Assembly: GCF_028331445.1 (NCBI RefSeq) | Contig: NZ_JAQMHX010000007.1 | Span: forward strand, 186,001 to 250,000 | DNA length: 64,000 nucleotides | Direction of reading: 5' to 3' | DNA from: Candidatus Phyllobacterium onerii | GTDB taxonomy: Bacteria; Pseudomonadota; Alphaproteobacteria; Rhizobiales; Rhizobiaceae | Position numbers and translations under genes: made by a program | Part shown: positions 1 to 9,176 of the stretch, piece after piece | How the letters are laid out: each line of letters starts with the position of its first letter | How positions within the stretch are numbered: position 1 is the first letter of the stretch | The notes under the pieces: generated by a model | Databases searched by the model: none | What the model saw: only the letters and a program-made list of their open reading frames with translations | Told to the model about the DNA's origin: nothing

Positions 1-744
1 CATGAACATGTTGATGAAGTCGAGATAAAGTCGGAGTGCACCCATGATTGCCTTGCGGCCATAGGTGTCTGAGCTGTCGCCTTCGTAGTACATTTCCTTG
101 ATATTCTGTGTGTCATAGGCGGTCAGGCCGGCGAAGACCAAAACACCGATAGCGGAGATTGCGAACTGCAACGCGCTCGACTGCAGGAAGATATTGATCA
201 GCGAGGCAAGAATGATGCCGATCAGACCCATGAACAGGAATGAGCCCATCGCAGTGAGGTCACGCTTCGTCGTGTATCCATAGAGCGACAGGGCGCCGAA
301 GGATGCCGCGGTGATGAAGAATGTCTGAACGATGCTTCCGGTCGTAAACACCAGGAAGATCGAGGACAGCGAGATACCCACAAGCGCGGCATAGACCCAG
401 AACGTCGTCTGGGCAGCGGCAACGCTCATCTTCTCGATGCGGAAACTCAAAAAGAACACTGCGGCAAGCGGTGCGAGCATCACAACCCAGCGCAGGGGCG
501 AGCCATAGATGGCAACGCCAAGATTTGTCAGCATCTTGCCATTCGGCAACTGCGCTGCGGCAAGCGACGCATCATTGGTGGTTGCGAGATAAACAACTGC
601 AAGGGCGGCAAAACCGGTCACTGCAAGACCGATACCCATAAGGTTATACACCTTCAGCATGTAGCTGCGTAGACCTTGATCGATCCCCGCGTCCACACGC
701 ACTCCGGCCGATGTACGGGCCTGGATGTTGCGATAGTCAGCCAT
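1..744 (-). CDS. ybhL: Bax inhibitor-1/YccA family membrane protein (3' end outside window)
   Basis: An open frame starts at the ATG at 744 and is still open at position 1, so the C-terminus is missing. The visible 248 codons encode about six hydrophobic segments separated by short loops, the layout of the Bax inhibitor-1 (UPF0005/YbhL) family of inner-membrane proteins. The family includes calcium-leak-type channels; the role in bacteria is not settled. The start follows a purine-rich AUGAGGAAAACC stretch. The 5' leader folds into GC-rich hairpins (separate entry), as expected for ybhL genes of alphaproteobacteria. Confidence 0.88.
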   Translation of the reverse strand, partial: MADYRNIQARTSAGVRVDAGIDQGLRSYMLKVYNLMGIGLAVTGFAALAVVYLATTNDASLAAAQLPNGKMLTNLGVAIYGSPLRWVVMLAPLAAVFFLSFRIEKMSVAAAQTTFWVYAALVGISLSSIFLVFTTGSIVQTFFITAASFGALSLYGYTTKRDLTAMGSFLFMGLIGIILASLINIFLQSSALQFAISAIGVLVFAGLTAYDTQNIKEMYYEGDSSDTYGRKAIMGALRLYLDFINMFM

Positions 745-756
745 GGTTTTCCTCAT

Positions 757-812
757 TTGCTTCGTCCCGTCGGGTGTCGGGGGAATCCCGGGCGCCGCTG
801 GCGGGACCCCAG
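757..812 (-). ncRNA. ybhL-type leader RNA element
   Basis: On the minus strand the untranslated leader of the Bax-inhibitor gene holds a strong stem: GGGGUCCCG (810-802) pairs with CGGGAUUCCCC (790-780) around an 11-base GC-rich loop. A smaller CCCG/CGGG hairpin follows at 781-766. Structured leaders named ybhL have been described upstream of this gene family in alphaproteobacteria. Matching this sequence to that motif is from memory, not from a covariance search. The ligand or regulator of the motif is unknown. Confidence 0.55.
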
Positions 813-827
813 CATGCCTTGCAAAGA

Positions 828-856
828 ATTATGGTGATTTAAACGCGTCATAACAA
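828..856 (-). promoter_or_regulatory. probable sigma-70 promoter of the Bax inhibitor gene
   Basis: Minus-strand TTGTTA (-35, 856-851) and CATAAT (-10, 833-828) are separated by exactly 17 bases. Transcription would begin near 820, leaving a leader of about 75 bases that contains the hairpin element. Confidence 0.45.
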
Positions 857-934
857 GACCTGATTTGCTCAAGATCGTGTGTTGCAGTCCCAAATTGCCC
901 TGAATCCGCGCAATATTACATCGTTTTAATGAAT

Positions 935-3502
935 TCAAAGGTTTCGCAAGATCGGTGCCGCCTTCTGGCCAAGTATTCGCCATGTGCCAGCGAGTCCGAA
1001 ACCGATCGTCAGGACCAAAGCGATAATTACAGTCATCATGGCTACTTCCGGCTGGAAGGAGGCGGGCAATGTCATGACGCGCACAATCACATACCAGGCA
1101 GCCACACCACCGGCGAGCAACGCAAAAATAGCGGTCGATAGGCCGAGCAGCATATATTCAAGCGTGAAGGCCTTTATCAGCGTGCGTCTGGTCGCTCCAA
1201 GCGTTTTCAACACGACCGCATCATGGACACGCGCGCGATTTCCTGCCGCCAAAGCACCGCCAAGCACCAGAATCGATGCGATGAGTGCCACTGACGCTGC
1301 CGCGCGAATAGCAACGGCCAATTGTCCGACCAGCTCATTTGCGATGGTGATCGCATCCTTGACCCGAACGGTCGTCACCGCCGGAAAGCCGCGGGTCACA
1401 TCGCGCATGACGGTGGCTTCTTGCTGGGAGGTGGCTGCGGGGTCGGTTAGGGTCGCCAGCCATGCATGCGGCGCGCCCGTGAAGGTGTTCGGCGAAAACA
1501 CCATCACGAAGTTGATGGCAAGGGATTCCCACTGGAGTTGTCGAAAATTGGCGATCCGCGCGGTGATGTTGCGACCAAGCACATTGACCGTCACGGTGTC
1601 ACCAATCTTCAAGCCAAGATTGCCAGCCTCTTCGGCAGAGAAGGAGACGAGCGGTTCACCGGAGTAGTCAGCCGGCCACCACGAACCTTGTGTCAGCGTC
1701 GAGTTTTCCGGCACGGTCTTGGCGTAGGTGATACCGCGGTCGCCGCGCAATACCCACGCGCCCTCGGGTGGAATGGTCAATTTGGTGATATCGGTCCCAT
1801 TGAACGCGACGATACGCCCGCGCAGCATCGGTGCGCTGACGATCTTGCCATTCGGCGCCGCATTTTGCAGGAGACTGGTGAACTGATCGACCTGCTTGCT
1901 CTGAATATCGACAAAGAAAAAATTCGGTGCCCGCTCGGGCAGGTTACCCGCCAGTTGCTGACGCAAACTACCGTCGATAAGTGCAAGCGTAACGAGAAGG
2001 GTCAGTCCCAGACCCAGAGACAGGACTACGGAGGGAGTAAGGGCACCCGGCCGGTGAATATTACCAAAAGCAAGTCGCAGCGCTGTCGATCGCACGCGCG
2101 GAGCCCGTCGCGCTAGCCATTGAACCAAGCCCGAAACAGCACGCAACACGACGAACGAGAATGCAACCGCGCCAACAAAGACCATGGCGATTCGCCGGTC
2201 ATAGGCAACGATCACGGCCAGCAAACAAAGGATGCCGATTAGGACAACCGCTGCCACCACGTAGACCAGCTTAGGCCAGCCGCGCTGCTCAAACCCCTGT
2301 TCGCGGAAGAGTGCCGTCGCTGGAACGTCTCTAGCGCGCCCCAAGGGCAATATGGCGAACGCGAGTGTTGTCAAAAGACCAAACAGAGCGGCCCAGAGCA
2401 ATGCGCCAGGATAGAAGCCACCTTTGGAGGCGATGGGCAGAACGCTTTGCAACGCATAACCAGCGGCATATGGAATAAGGGCCGCAACGACTAGGCCGAT
2501 GAGAATACCGGCCAGCGCTATGATGACGATCTGTATCAGATAGACCGCGATAACGAACCAACCTGGGGCTCCAAGCGACTTGAATGTGGCAATGACGCCG
2601 CGCTTTGCGTCGAGATAAGATCTCACTGCATTGGCTACGCCAACCCCGCCAACGATCAGGGAGGTCAGCCCGACCAAGGTCAGGAATTGCGAGAACCGTT
2701 CGATATTGGCGCTGAGCGACGGCGCCGCATTGTTGCGGCCACGTATTGTCCATCCAGCTTGTGGAAATTGTTTCTGCGCTTCGTCACGTATGGCTGTGAT
2801 TGCAGCGTCTGTCGCCCCGGCTGGTAGTGCGATCTTATAGCTATGATCGACAAGGCTTCCCGGCTGGATAAGCCCGGCGGCACCGAGCCCTGCAAGTGAA
2901 ACCATGAATCGAGGTGCGAACCCAAAGCCGTCGGAAAGCAGATCCGGTTCATTGGTGATGACAGAGCGCAACTCGAACGTTGCAGTTCCAAGGAGAACCC
3001 GGTCGCCGAGCTTCAGATTAAGTCGGTCGAGAAATATCTGGGCAACGGCGGCTCCAAAGGCACCATCCCTTTCTGCGAACAGCGCCCGATGGTCAAGTGC
3101 GGGTGTCGTCTCCAGCGCTCCAAAGAGCGGATACGCGTTGTCCACCGCCTTCACTTCCACCAGCGATTGATCAGACCCATCGGCAAGCCTTGCCATCGAC
3201 CGCATGTTGGCGCTGACAGCAACGCGGCCCTTGCTGTCGAGAAAGGCCCGCTCGTCAGGGTTGACTTCACGCTGGTTGAGCTGAAGACGGATATCTCCGC
3301 CGAGGATGCTCTGGCCTTGCGTGGAGATACCCGCCGTAACAGAGTTTGCGACCGAGTTGACACCGCCAATGGCCGCCACACCAAGCGCAATACAGGCGAG
3401 AAAGATATAGAACCCTGACAGACCACCGCGCATTTCGCGCAGGGCGAAACGCAACGCCAGTTTCAGGGATGGTGAAGCGCGGGCCGGAGATATCTCACTC
3501 AT
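935..3502 (-). CDS. ABC transporter permease, FtsX/YbbP-like
   Basis: An 855-residue inner-membrane protein with one N-terminal membrane segment (about residues 37-60), a large extracytoplasmic region, and two groups of FtsX-type segments (about 275-440 and 740-845). This is the double-FtsX architecture of YbbP-type permeases (MacB/FtsX superfamily, type VII). Such proteins act with a small ATPase to extract or release envelope substrates rather than carry solutes through a channel. Its start overlaps the stop of the ATPase gene by 4 bases, so the two are translationally coupled. The substrate is unknown. Confidence 0.9.
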   Translation of the reverse strand: MSEISPARASPSLKLALRFALREMRGGLSGFYIFLACIALGVAAIGGVNSVANSVTAGISTQGQSILGGDIRLQLNQREVNPDERAFLDSKGRVAVSANMRSMARLADGSDQSLVEVKAVDNAYPLFGALETTPALDHRALFAERDGAFGAAVAQIFLDRLNLKLGDRVLLGTATFELRSVITNEPDLLSDGFGFAPRFMVSLAGLGAAGLIQPGSLVDHSYKIALPAGATDAAITAIRDEAQKQFPQAGWTIRGRNNAAPSLSANIERFSQFLTLVGLTSLIVGGVGVANAVRSYLDAKRGVIATFKSLGAPGWFVIAVYLIQIVIIALAGILIGLVVAALIPYAAGYALQSVLPIASKGGFYPGALLWAALFGLLTTLAFAILPLGRARDVPATALFREQGFEQRGWPKLVYVVAAVVLIGILCLLAVIVAYDRRIAMVFVGAVAFSFVVLRAVSGLVQWLARRAPRVRSTALRLAFGNIHRPGALTPSVVLSLGLGLTLLVTLALIDGSLRQQLAGNLPERAPNFFFVDIQSKQVDQFTSLLQNAAPNGKIVSAPMLRGRIVAFNGTDITKLTIPPEGAWVLRGDRGITYAKTVPENSTLTQGSWWPADYSGEPLVSFSAEEAGNLGLKIGDTVTVNVLGRNITARIANFRQLQWESLAINFVMVFSPNTFTGAPHAWLATLTDPAATSQQEATVMRDVTRGFPAVTTVRVKDAITIANELVGQLAVAIRAAASVALIASILVLGGALAAGNRARVHDAVVLKTLGATRRTLIKAFTLEYMLLGLSTAIFALLAGGVAAWYVIVRVMTLPASFQPEVAMMTVIIALVLTIGFGLAGTWRILGQKAAPILRNL

Positions 3503-4203
3503 GCGCTTTTCGCCAACTCCGGGGCATGCTCATCCGCTTCGATCAGGCCGGAGCGGACCCGGATTTCCCTGTCGCAACGCGCGGCAAGTGTCGCGTCATG
3601 GGTGACAAGGACCAGTGTGACGCCGAGTTCCTTCTGCTTGTCAAACAGAAGATCGGCTATCTGCCGACCTGTCGCCGTGTCGAGATTACCTGTTGGTTCG
3701 TCGGCAATAAGGATCTTCGGCGACGGTGCTAGCGCGCGGGCTATCGCGACACGCTGCTGCTCGCCGCCTGAGAGTTCACCTGGGTAATGCGTGATGCGAT
3801 CGGCAAGGCCGACTGCCGCAAGCACATTTTCTGCAATGCTGAAGGCATCCGGATTTCCTGCGAGTTCGAGCGGCACGGCAACATTTTCGAGCGCTGTCAT
3901 GTTCGGGATGAGATGAAATGATTGGAATACAATGCCGATATTGCGGCCGCGGAACGCCGCGATCTGATCTTCGCTCATGCTTTCGAGTTTCTCGCCGGCA
4001 ATCTGGACGGAACCGGAATCCACATGCTCAAGTCCAGCGAGAACCATCAGCAGGGTTGATTTGCCCGAGCCGGACGGGCCGACAATACCAACTGACTGCC
4101 CATAATTGATATTTAGAGAAATGCCTTTCAACACATGCACCGAGGAAGCACCGCTGCCAAGTGTCAACTCAATGTGATCAAGCGCAATAACGGATTTAGT
4201 CAC
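3499..4203 (-). CDS. ABC transporter ATP-binding protein, YbbA/LolD-like
   Basis: A 234-residue nucleotide-binding subunit. Walker A GPSGSGKST lies at residues 42-50, the signature LSGGEQQ at 144-150, and Walker B ILIADE followed by PTGNLD at 164-174. The GTG start at 4203 is preferred because AAGGAAG sits at the right distance; the open frame could extend to an ATG at 4269, but that would abut the divergent esterase gene. It powers the adjacent permease. The divergent esterase next door repeats the tesA-ybbA-ybbP neighbourhood of enterobacteria. Confidence 0.9.
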   Translation of the reverse strand: MTKSVIALDHIELTLGSGASSVHVLKGISLNINYGQSVGIVGPSGSGKSTLLMVLAGLEHVDSGSVQIAGEKLESMSEDQIAAFRGRNIGIVFQSFHLIPNMTALENVAVPLELAGNPDAFSIAENVLAAVGLADRITHYPGELSGGEQQRVAIARALAPSPKILIADEPTGNLDTATGRQIADLLFDKQKELGVTLVLVTHDATLAARCDREIRVRSGLIEADEHAPELAKSA

Positions 4204-4271
4204 GAAGCACTTCCTTTGCGGTATGGTCAGCACCAGATTGATTGCAGCTGGTCTGATATGGGTACCCAAGA

Positions 4272-4931
4272 ATGAGATTCAAACCATTGTTACAGTTCTT
4301 AGTTTTATCTGGTCTAGTTGCCTTGCCGTCTTTGGCCCTGGCCAATCAAAATGCCGTGTCTGACCGCCCGTTGGCGGTCGTCGGTTTCGGCGACAGCCTG
4401 ATGTCCGGTTTCCAACTGCCGATCCAGGATTCGTTCACCGCCCAGTTGGAAAAAGCGCTGAAGGATAAGGGCGTCAACGTGACGATCACCAATGCGGGCG
4501 TCGCGGGCGAAACGACCACGGACGGCGTCTCCAGGCTGGATTGGTCGGTGCCCGAAGGTACCGATTTGGTGATTCTCGAGTTTGGCGCCAATGACGCGCT
4601 TCGAGGCATCGACCCGGCTATCAGCGAGAAAAACCTCTCCGATATTCTTGAGAAACTGAAGCAGCGCAACGTTCAGGTCATTCTCGCCGGCATGCTGGCA
4701 CCTCCCAATATGGGCAATGACTATGCGCAGAAGTTCAACGCGATCTTTCCCCGCCTGGCGGAAAAATATGATGTGCCGCTCTATCCCTTCTTCCTGGATG
4801 GCGTGGCGACAGTGAAATCATTGCAACTCGCGGATGGCGAACATCCGAACACCGAGGGTGTTGCCAAGATGGTTGAAGGTTTTCTGCCACTCATGGAAAA
4901 GACCATAAGCCAGCGCACCGCATCACAATAG
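4272..4931 (+). CDS. tesA: periplasmic GDSL (SGNH) esterase / lysophospholipase, TesA-like
   Basis: 219 residues with a signal peptide (about 1-24, cleavage after ALA). SGNH blocks are intact: GDSL with nucleophile Ser42, GAND at 105-108, and the catalytic pair in DGEHPN (Asp188, His191). Members hydrolyse aryl esters, thioesters or lysophospholipids in the periplasm. It is divergent from the ABC pair, with start codons under 70 bases apart, suggesting a shared control region and perhaps shared lipid or ester substrates. The symbol follows E. coli; substrate preference cannot be read from sequence. Confidence 0.88.
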   Translation: MRFKPLLQFLVLSGLVALPSLALANQNAVSDRPLAVVGFGDSLMSGFQLPIQDSFTAQLEKALKDKGVNVTITNAGVAGETTTDGVSRLDWSVPEGTDLVILEFGANDALRGIDPAISEKNLSDILEKLKQRNVQVILAGMLAPPNMGNDYAQKFNAIFPRLAEKYDVPLYPFFLDGVATVKSLQLADGEHPNTEGVAKMVEGFLPLMEKTISQRTASQ

Positions 4932-4945
4932 GTGTTCTACGCGCT

Positions 4946-4965
4946 GTTGCCAGCTGTGCGGCAAC
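4946..4965 (+). terminator. possible weak terminator after the esterase gene
   Basis: GTTGCC and GGCAAC form a 6-bp stem with an 8-base loop. A pyrimidine stretch rather than a clean T-run follows, so termination is uncertain. Confidence 0.3.
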
Positions 4966-5094
4966 CTGTTCTGCCCCCTTTTGGATGAGCCGTGTCTAAT
5001 TTGTCGCGCCGGAGGATAATCTGAACTTATGTCTTGCTCGCGAGTTCATTCGATGATTCTCTAAAGTTACAACTCGATTCGGGGAGGATGCCTT

Positions 5095-5691
5095 ATGCCG
5101 CGTCTCTTTACTGCCCTCGAAATCCCGAGGGACGCCGCTCTCTCACTGTCGCTCTTGCGCGGTGGTCTGCCAGGTGCCCGATGGATTGATGTCGAAAACT
5201 ATCACATCACGTTACGCTTTATCGGAGATGTCGAAGGCCATATCGCCGACGAGGTCGCCAATGCGCTCGACCGCATAAGGCGGCCGGAATTTACGCTGCA
5301 ACTTTCTGGCGTGAACGCTTTCGGCTCAAAGAAGCCACATAGTCTGGTCGCAGGTGTGTCTCCTTCGCCGGACATTCAAGCGCTGCACGCCGAAATCGAG
5401 CGCATCTGCCAGCGCCTTATGCTGCCGGCCGATCAACGCAAATTTACCCCGCATGTGACGCTGGCACGGCTGCGCAATGTCCGTAATGAAGAAGTCGCGC
5501 ACTATCTCTCCTCACGCGGAAACTTCTCCACAGCACCGTTTACGATCGGGCGTTTCGTGCTGATGTCCTCGCGCGATTCCATCGGTGGCGGACCTTACAT
5601 TGTCGAGGAAGCCTGGCCACTCGAAGCCCCGCGTTCTTTCTACCCGAACCGTGCGGAGAGACCTTTGGAGGCCGCCAGGATCATTCGGTAG
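5095..5691 (+). CDS. thpR: RNA 2',3'-cyclic phosphodiesterase (2H family)
   Basis: 198 residues with both HxT signatures of the 2H superfamily: HITL at His37 and HVTL at His120. This matches ThpR/LigT, which opens 2',3'-cyclic phosphates on RNA ends and was historically called 2'-5' RNA ligase. The start at 5095 follows GGGGAGGATGCCTT, a good ribosome-binding site. The last 52 bases overlap the 3' end of the convergent phosphatase gene, so the two transcripts would be antisense there. Confidence 0.9.
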   Translation: MPRLFTALEIPRDAALSLSLLRGGLPGARWIDVENYHITLRFIGDVEGHIADEVANALDRIRRPEFTLQLSGVNAFGSKKPHSLVAGVSPSPDIQALHAEIERICQRLMLPADQRKFTPHVTLARLRNVRNEEVAHYLSSRGNFSTAPFTIGRFVLMSSRDSIGGGPYIVEEAWPLEAPRSFYPNRAERPLEAARIIR

Positions 5692-6113
5692 ACGCGTTCG
5701 AAATCGACATTCGTGCCGTAATACGGATCCGGGATCTGTGTGGCGTCTCCAAGCGCGAGTTCATAGAACATTCCGACTTCCGCTGTGGCAAGGCTAGGTC
5801 GGCGCGCTTTGATGGTCGCGACATTCTCCCGGTCCATGCCGATGATCAGGTCAAACCTGGTGAAATCGTCCGCGGTGAGCTGGCGGCACCTTTGGGCTGA
5901 AATGTCGATGTCGTGTCGGCTGGCGACGGCAATGGAACGTTCGTCCGGCAATTCTCCCGTGTGATAGCCATTGGTACCGGCGGACTCTATGAGGACACCA
6001 TTCCCTTTCCCCTCTGCCACCAGCACCGATCGGAATACACCCTCGGCCAGGGGAGAGCGGCAGATATTACCGAGACAAACGAACAGAACGGAATGGAGTG
6101 GCTGTGATGTCAT
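5640..6113 (-). CDS. low-molecular-weight protein-tyrosine phosphatase
   Basis: 157 residues from the ATG at 6113. The P-loop C(X5)R reads CLGNICRS at residues 13-20, and the general acid lies in DPYYG (Asp129). These are all the catalytic elements of the cytoplasmic LMW-PTP family, usual length about 155. The frame extends upstream to 6356, but that part would cover the start of the divergent YkvA gene and resembles no family. Targets could be kinase-controlled polysaccharide synthesis or, as in arsenate reductases, small anions; no such genes are adjacent. Confidence 0.9.
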   Translation of the reverse strand: MTSQPLHSVLFVCLGNICRSPLAEGVFRSVLVAEGKGNGVLIESAGTNGYHTGELPDERSIAVASRHDIDISAQRCRQLTADDFTRFDLIIGMDRENVATIKARRPSLATAEVGMFYELALGDATQIPDPYYGTNVDFERVYRMILAASKGLSARFG

Positions 6114-6232
6114 GCAAGCACTCTGGTTTGGACGAGGACGCGCTAACGAATTCCGCAACAATTTCACCGAAACTCTTGCAGCACGCCGCCGTTCTTCCCA
6201 TGTTGTCACGGAATGGTTTTGAAGGAAAAGGG

Positions 6233-6625
6233 ATGAACGACGCAAAGATTGGCGAAATTCTGGAACCCGGAAGTGAGGATCAGCAGCGCTCCCGCGAGGA
6301 ACGAGTTCGTGCGCGCTTCTGGAAAACGGCACGCAAGGCGGCGAAATCCATTCCATTTCTGGATGAAGTCGTTGCCGGTTATTTTTGTGCGCTCGATCCT
6401 GCGACGCCGACGAAAGTGCGCGGCATTCTTCTTGGTTCGCTTGCCTATTTCGTATTGCCCCTCGACTTCATTCCGGACTTCCTCTTCGGTCTCGGCTTCA
6501 CCGACGACGTCGCCGTCCTGATGGCAGCATTGACCGCCATTCGCAGTCACATCACACCCGCGCATCGGGCGGCCGCACAAACGGCGATCGAAAACCTCGA
6601 CCGCGATCCTTCGCCGGCCAATTGA
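6233..6625 (+). CDS. YkvA family protein (DUF1232)
   Basis: 130 residues. The core region KVRGILLGSLAYF-VLPLDFIPDF, then TDDVAVL, is the DUF1232/YkvA hallmark: a hydrophobic hairpin with a conserved P-DxIPD turn. The ATG at 6233 follows GAAGGAAAAGGG. Function is not established; members are small membrane-associated proteins. It is transcribed divergently from the phosphatase gene. Confidence 0.85.
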   Translation: MNDAKIGEILEPGSEDQQRSREERVRARFWKTARKAAKSIPFLDEVVAGYFCALDPATPTKVRGILLGSLAYFVLPLDFIPDFLFGLGFTDDVAVLMAALTAIRSHITPAHRAAAQTAIENLDRDPSPAN

Positions 6626-6879
6626 TTTCGATTCATCACAAGGATGTGAAACTGCGAAACGTCAAAGTCTCGCCGCTTTTGTTTGGCTGGAGTTCACTGG
6701 TGGGACGTTAACGAGGATGCGATATTCGTAGCTCTGAAAATTTGCTCTATCTTCACCGTTTGGTAACCCAGATTAAGTCAAATTAAGGGAAGCGAACTGG
6801 ACAATGCGGCATCCGGAAATCTTCCGGGCCATTGCCGGTTCGCTAGTTATGAAATACGCGAGAAAAACTGGTAGGTAAA
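6626..6879. other. intergenic region upstream of the IalB gene
   Basis: 254 bases without a convincing gene. It holds an AT-rich promoter-like stretch around 6740-6790 and a perfect 6-bp inverted repeat CCGGAA/TTCCGG (6813-6818 and 6822-6827), about 50 bases before the start codon, which could be a leader hairpin or an operator. Confidence 0.4.
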
Positions 6880-7383
6880 ATGTTTGGAAAATCAATCGTA
6901 GCGATCTCTGTGCTCATGTTTGGGCTGACGGGAACAGCTCTTGCCCAGACCCCAAGTCAGATCAGCCAGTACAACGCGTGGGGCGCTTACAGCTACCAGC
7001 AGGGCAATGGTAAAGTCTGCTACGTCCTTTCTGTTCCGATCGACAAGCAGCCTGCCAAGATCGATCATGGCGATAACTTCTTCATGGTGAGCCAGAAGCC
7101 AGGTCAGAACGTCAGTTATGAGCCGCAGTTCAAGGCCGGTTACGATCTGCAAGCAAATTCGAAGGTCGTTGTGAAGATCGACGAGCGCTCTTTCTCCATG
7201 TTTACGAGTGGCAGTCATGGCTGGATGGAAAACGCCGCCGAAGAACCGCAACTCGTCGCTGCGTTGCGCGCGGGACATCAGATGTCAATTAACGCTGTCT
7301 CGAAACGTGGTACGAAGACGAGTTATGCGTATTCGCTGAAGGGTGTTTCGGCTGCTCTGAAGGCCATCGCGACCTGCAAGTAA
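6880..7383 (+). CDS. invasion-associated locus B (IalB) family secreted protein
   Basis: 167 residues with a clear signal peptide (cleavage after ALA at about residue 22). The mature protein begins near a W-G-AYSY stretch and has cysteines near positions 47 and 166, as in IalB-family proteins of Rhizobiales. Bartonella IalB is linked to erythrocyte invasion, but homologues are widespread in non-pathogens, so no virulence role should be inferred. A hairpin terminator follows directly, so it is probably monocistronic. Confidence 0.85.
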   Translation: MFGKSIVAISVLMFGLTGTALAQTPSQISQYNAWGAYSYQQGNGKVCYVLSVPIDKQPAKIDHGDNFFMVSQKPGQNVSYEPQFKAGYDLQANSKVVVKIDERSFSMFTSGSHGWMENAAEEPQLVAALRAGHQMSINAVSKRGTKTSYAYSLKGVSAALKAIATCK

Positions 7384-7407
7384 CAATTCGAACAGATGTC
7401 GTCATAA

Positions 7408-7433
7408 GGGCCGAGCACTGTTTCGGCCCTTTT
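7408..7433 (+). terminator. rho-independent terminator after the IalB gene
   Basis: GGGCCGA (7408-7414) pairs with TCGGCCC (7423-7429), followed by TTTT. Confidence 0.85.
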
Positions 7434-7504
7434 GCATGTGGAGGTGACGCGCGGGCTGGAACGTGGTATGAGCCCCGCTTCCGATTAGAACGATAGAAAA
7501 CTCC

Positions 7505-8743
7505 ATGTCCGTATCGCTAGACCTGACACATCCTGTTGCCCGGGACAAATCCCGTGATGCCATACGAACCGCGATGGTTGAAAAGCCATCGTTGATTGGC
7601 TTGTCGCGAGCAGAAATTGGCGAGGTGTTGGTTGCCATCGGTGTCCCGGAACGTCAGATAAAGATGCGCGTCGCGCAGCTCTGGCATTGGCTCTACGTGC
7701 GAGGCGTTTCCGATTTCGCCGATATGCTGAACATTTCCAGGGACATGCGTGAATTGCTGGATCAGCATTTCAATATTGCGCGCCCGGAGATCGTCGAGGA
7801 ACAGATCTCCAATGACGGCACACGCAAGTGGCTGTTCCGCTTTCCGCCACGCGGGGCCGGACGTCCCGTCGAGATCGAAACGGTTTATATTCCGGAAGAA
7901 GGCCGCGGTACCCTGTGTATTTCCAGCCAGGTCGGTTGCACCCTCACCTGCTCCTTCTGCCACACGGGCACCCAGAAGCTCGTCCGCAATCTGACCGCTG
8001 AAGAGATTCTGGCTCAGTTGCTGATCGCCCGGGACCGCCTCGGGGATTTCCCTGATCGCAATACGCCGGACGGTGCCATTGTACCGGCTGAGGGCCGCAA
8101 GGTTTCCAACATCGTGATGATGGGAATGGGCGAGCCGCTTTATAATTTCGAAAACGTCAAGAAGGCTCTGCTGATCGCCTCCGATGGTGATGGCCTGTCG
8201 TTGTCCAAGCGCCGGATCACATTGTCGACTTCAGGCGTCGTGCCGGAAATTTATCGCGCAGGCGAAGAGATTGGCGTCATGCTGGCAATCTCGTTGCATG
8301 CGGTTAACGACGATCTGCGCGACATGCTCGTGCCTATTAACAAGAAATACCCGCTGAAGAAATTGCTCGATGCTTGCCGGGCTTATCCGAGCCTCTCCAA
8401 TTCGAAGCGCATCACCTTTGAATATGTCATGCTCAAGGGCGTCAATGACTCGCTCGACGATGCCAAACAGCTTGTAAAACTGCTCAGGGGAATCCCGGCG
8501 AAGATCAATCTGATCCCGTTCAATCCCTGGCCGGGTGTGAACTATCAGTGTTCCGACTGGGAACAGATCGAGAAGTTCGCCGATTACGTTAACAATGCCG
8601 GCTACGCCTCGCCGATACGCACCCCGCGCGGACGTGATATTCTGGCGGCCTGCGGTCAGTTGAAATCAGAATCGGAACGCATGAAGAAGACGGACCGTCT
8701 GGCGTTCGAGGCGGCCATGATCGCCGGGCACGGCGAAGATTGA
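7505..8743 (+). CDS. rlmN: dual-specificity RNA methyltransferase RlmN
   Basis: 412 residues. The radical-SAM motif CTLTCSFC (Cys145, Cys149, Cys152) binds the 4Fe-4S cluster, and a C-terminal Cys in ILAACGQL matches the methyl-transfer cysteine. RlmN methylates C2 of A2503 in 23S rRNA and A37 of some tRNAs, which affects decoding accuracy. Length is slightly above the E. coli enzyme (384) because of the N-terminal arm. The stop overlaps the start of the next gene by 4 bases. Confidence 0.95.
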   Translation: MSVSLDLTHPVARDKSRDAIRTAMVEKPSLIGLSRAEIGEVLVAIGVPERQIKMRVAQLWHWLYVRGVSDFADMLNISRDMRELLDQHFNIARPEIVEEQISNDGTRKWLFRFPPRGAGRPVEIETVYIPEEGRGTLCISSQVGCTLTCSFCHTGTQKLVRNLTAEEILAQLLIARDRLGDFPDRNTPDGAIVPAEGRKVSNIVMMGMGEPLYNFENVKKALLIASDGDGLSLSKRRITLSTSGVVPEIYRAGEEIGVMLAISLHAVNDDLRDMLVPINKKYPLKKLLDACRAYPSLSNSKRITFEYVMLKGVNDSLDDAKQLVKLLRGIPAKINLIPFNPWPGVNYQCSDWEQIEKFADYVNNAGYASPIRTPRGRDILAACGQLKSESERMKKTDRLAFEAAMIAGHGED

Positions 8744-9168
8744 GCCGGATCCTGGCCTACTTGCTACGTTTTGCCCTGATCACGTTTGGCTTCGTATGCG
8801 CGATTTTCGCCGCATCGCTGTTCCTTAACCTGCTGCTGCTTGGCAGTTCTGAGCTGATCGGCTCTGAGGGTCCATTTCTCTATCTGACCGTTCCGGCTTT
8901 TGCGGCGGCGATTGGCTACAGCATCTTCTTTCCGGCGGCGATTCTTATTCTTTATGCCGAGCTGACCGCTTGGCGCGATTGGCTATTCTATGCGCTCGGC
9001 GGCGCTGGCATTGCCGTCGTCATCATTGTCTGGAAATGGCGACCGCAAGCGGAAGACACAAGCACGTTCGCTGCAATCCTCGCCACCGGTGTTGTCGGTG
9101 GTTTTGTATACTGGCTGATTTCAGGACGCAGTGCAGGCGTGATCGCCAAGCTTCCGAAAGACCTATAG
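8740..9168 (+). CDS. small integral membrane protein, unknown function
   Basis: 142 residues with four predicted membrane segments (about 5-30, 42-70, 78-96 and 105-135) and few charged residues. I do not recognise a named family. The only plausible start is TTG at 8740, overlapping the rlmN stop as TTGA. TTG starts are rare, but the coupling and the hydrophobic N-terminus support it. It probably belongs to the rlmN transcript. Confidence 0.65.
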   Translation: MSRILAYLLRFALITFGFVCAIFAASLFLNLLLLGSSELIGSEGPFLYLTVPAFAAAIGYSIFFPAAILILYAELTAWRDWLFYALGGAGIAVVIIVWKWRPQAEDTSTFAAILATGVVGGFVYWLISGRSAGVIAKLPKDL

Positions 9169-9176
9169 CTGGAGCG

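Noticed and set aside
984-1667. 227-codon plus-strand frame
   Set aside because: Antisense to the FtsX-type permease gene, whose product is unambiguous.
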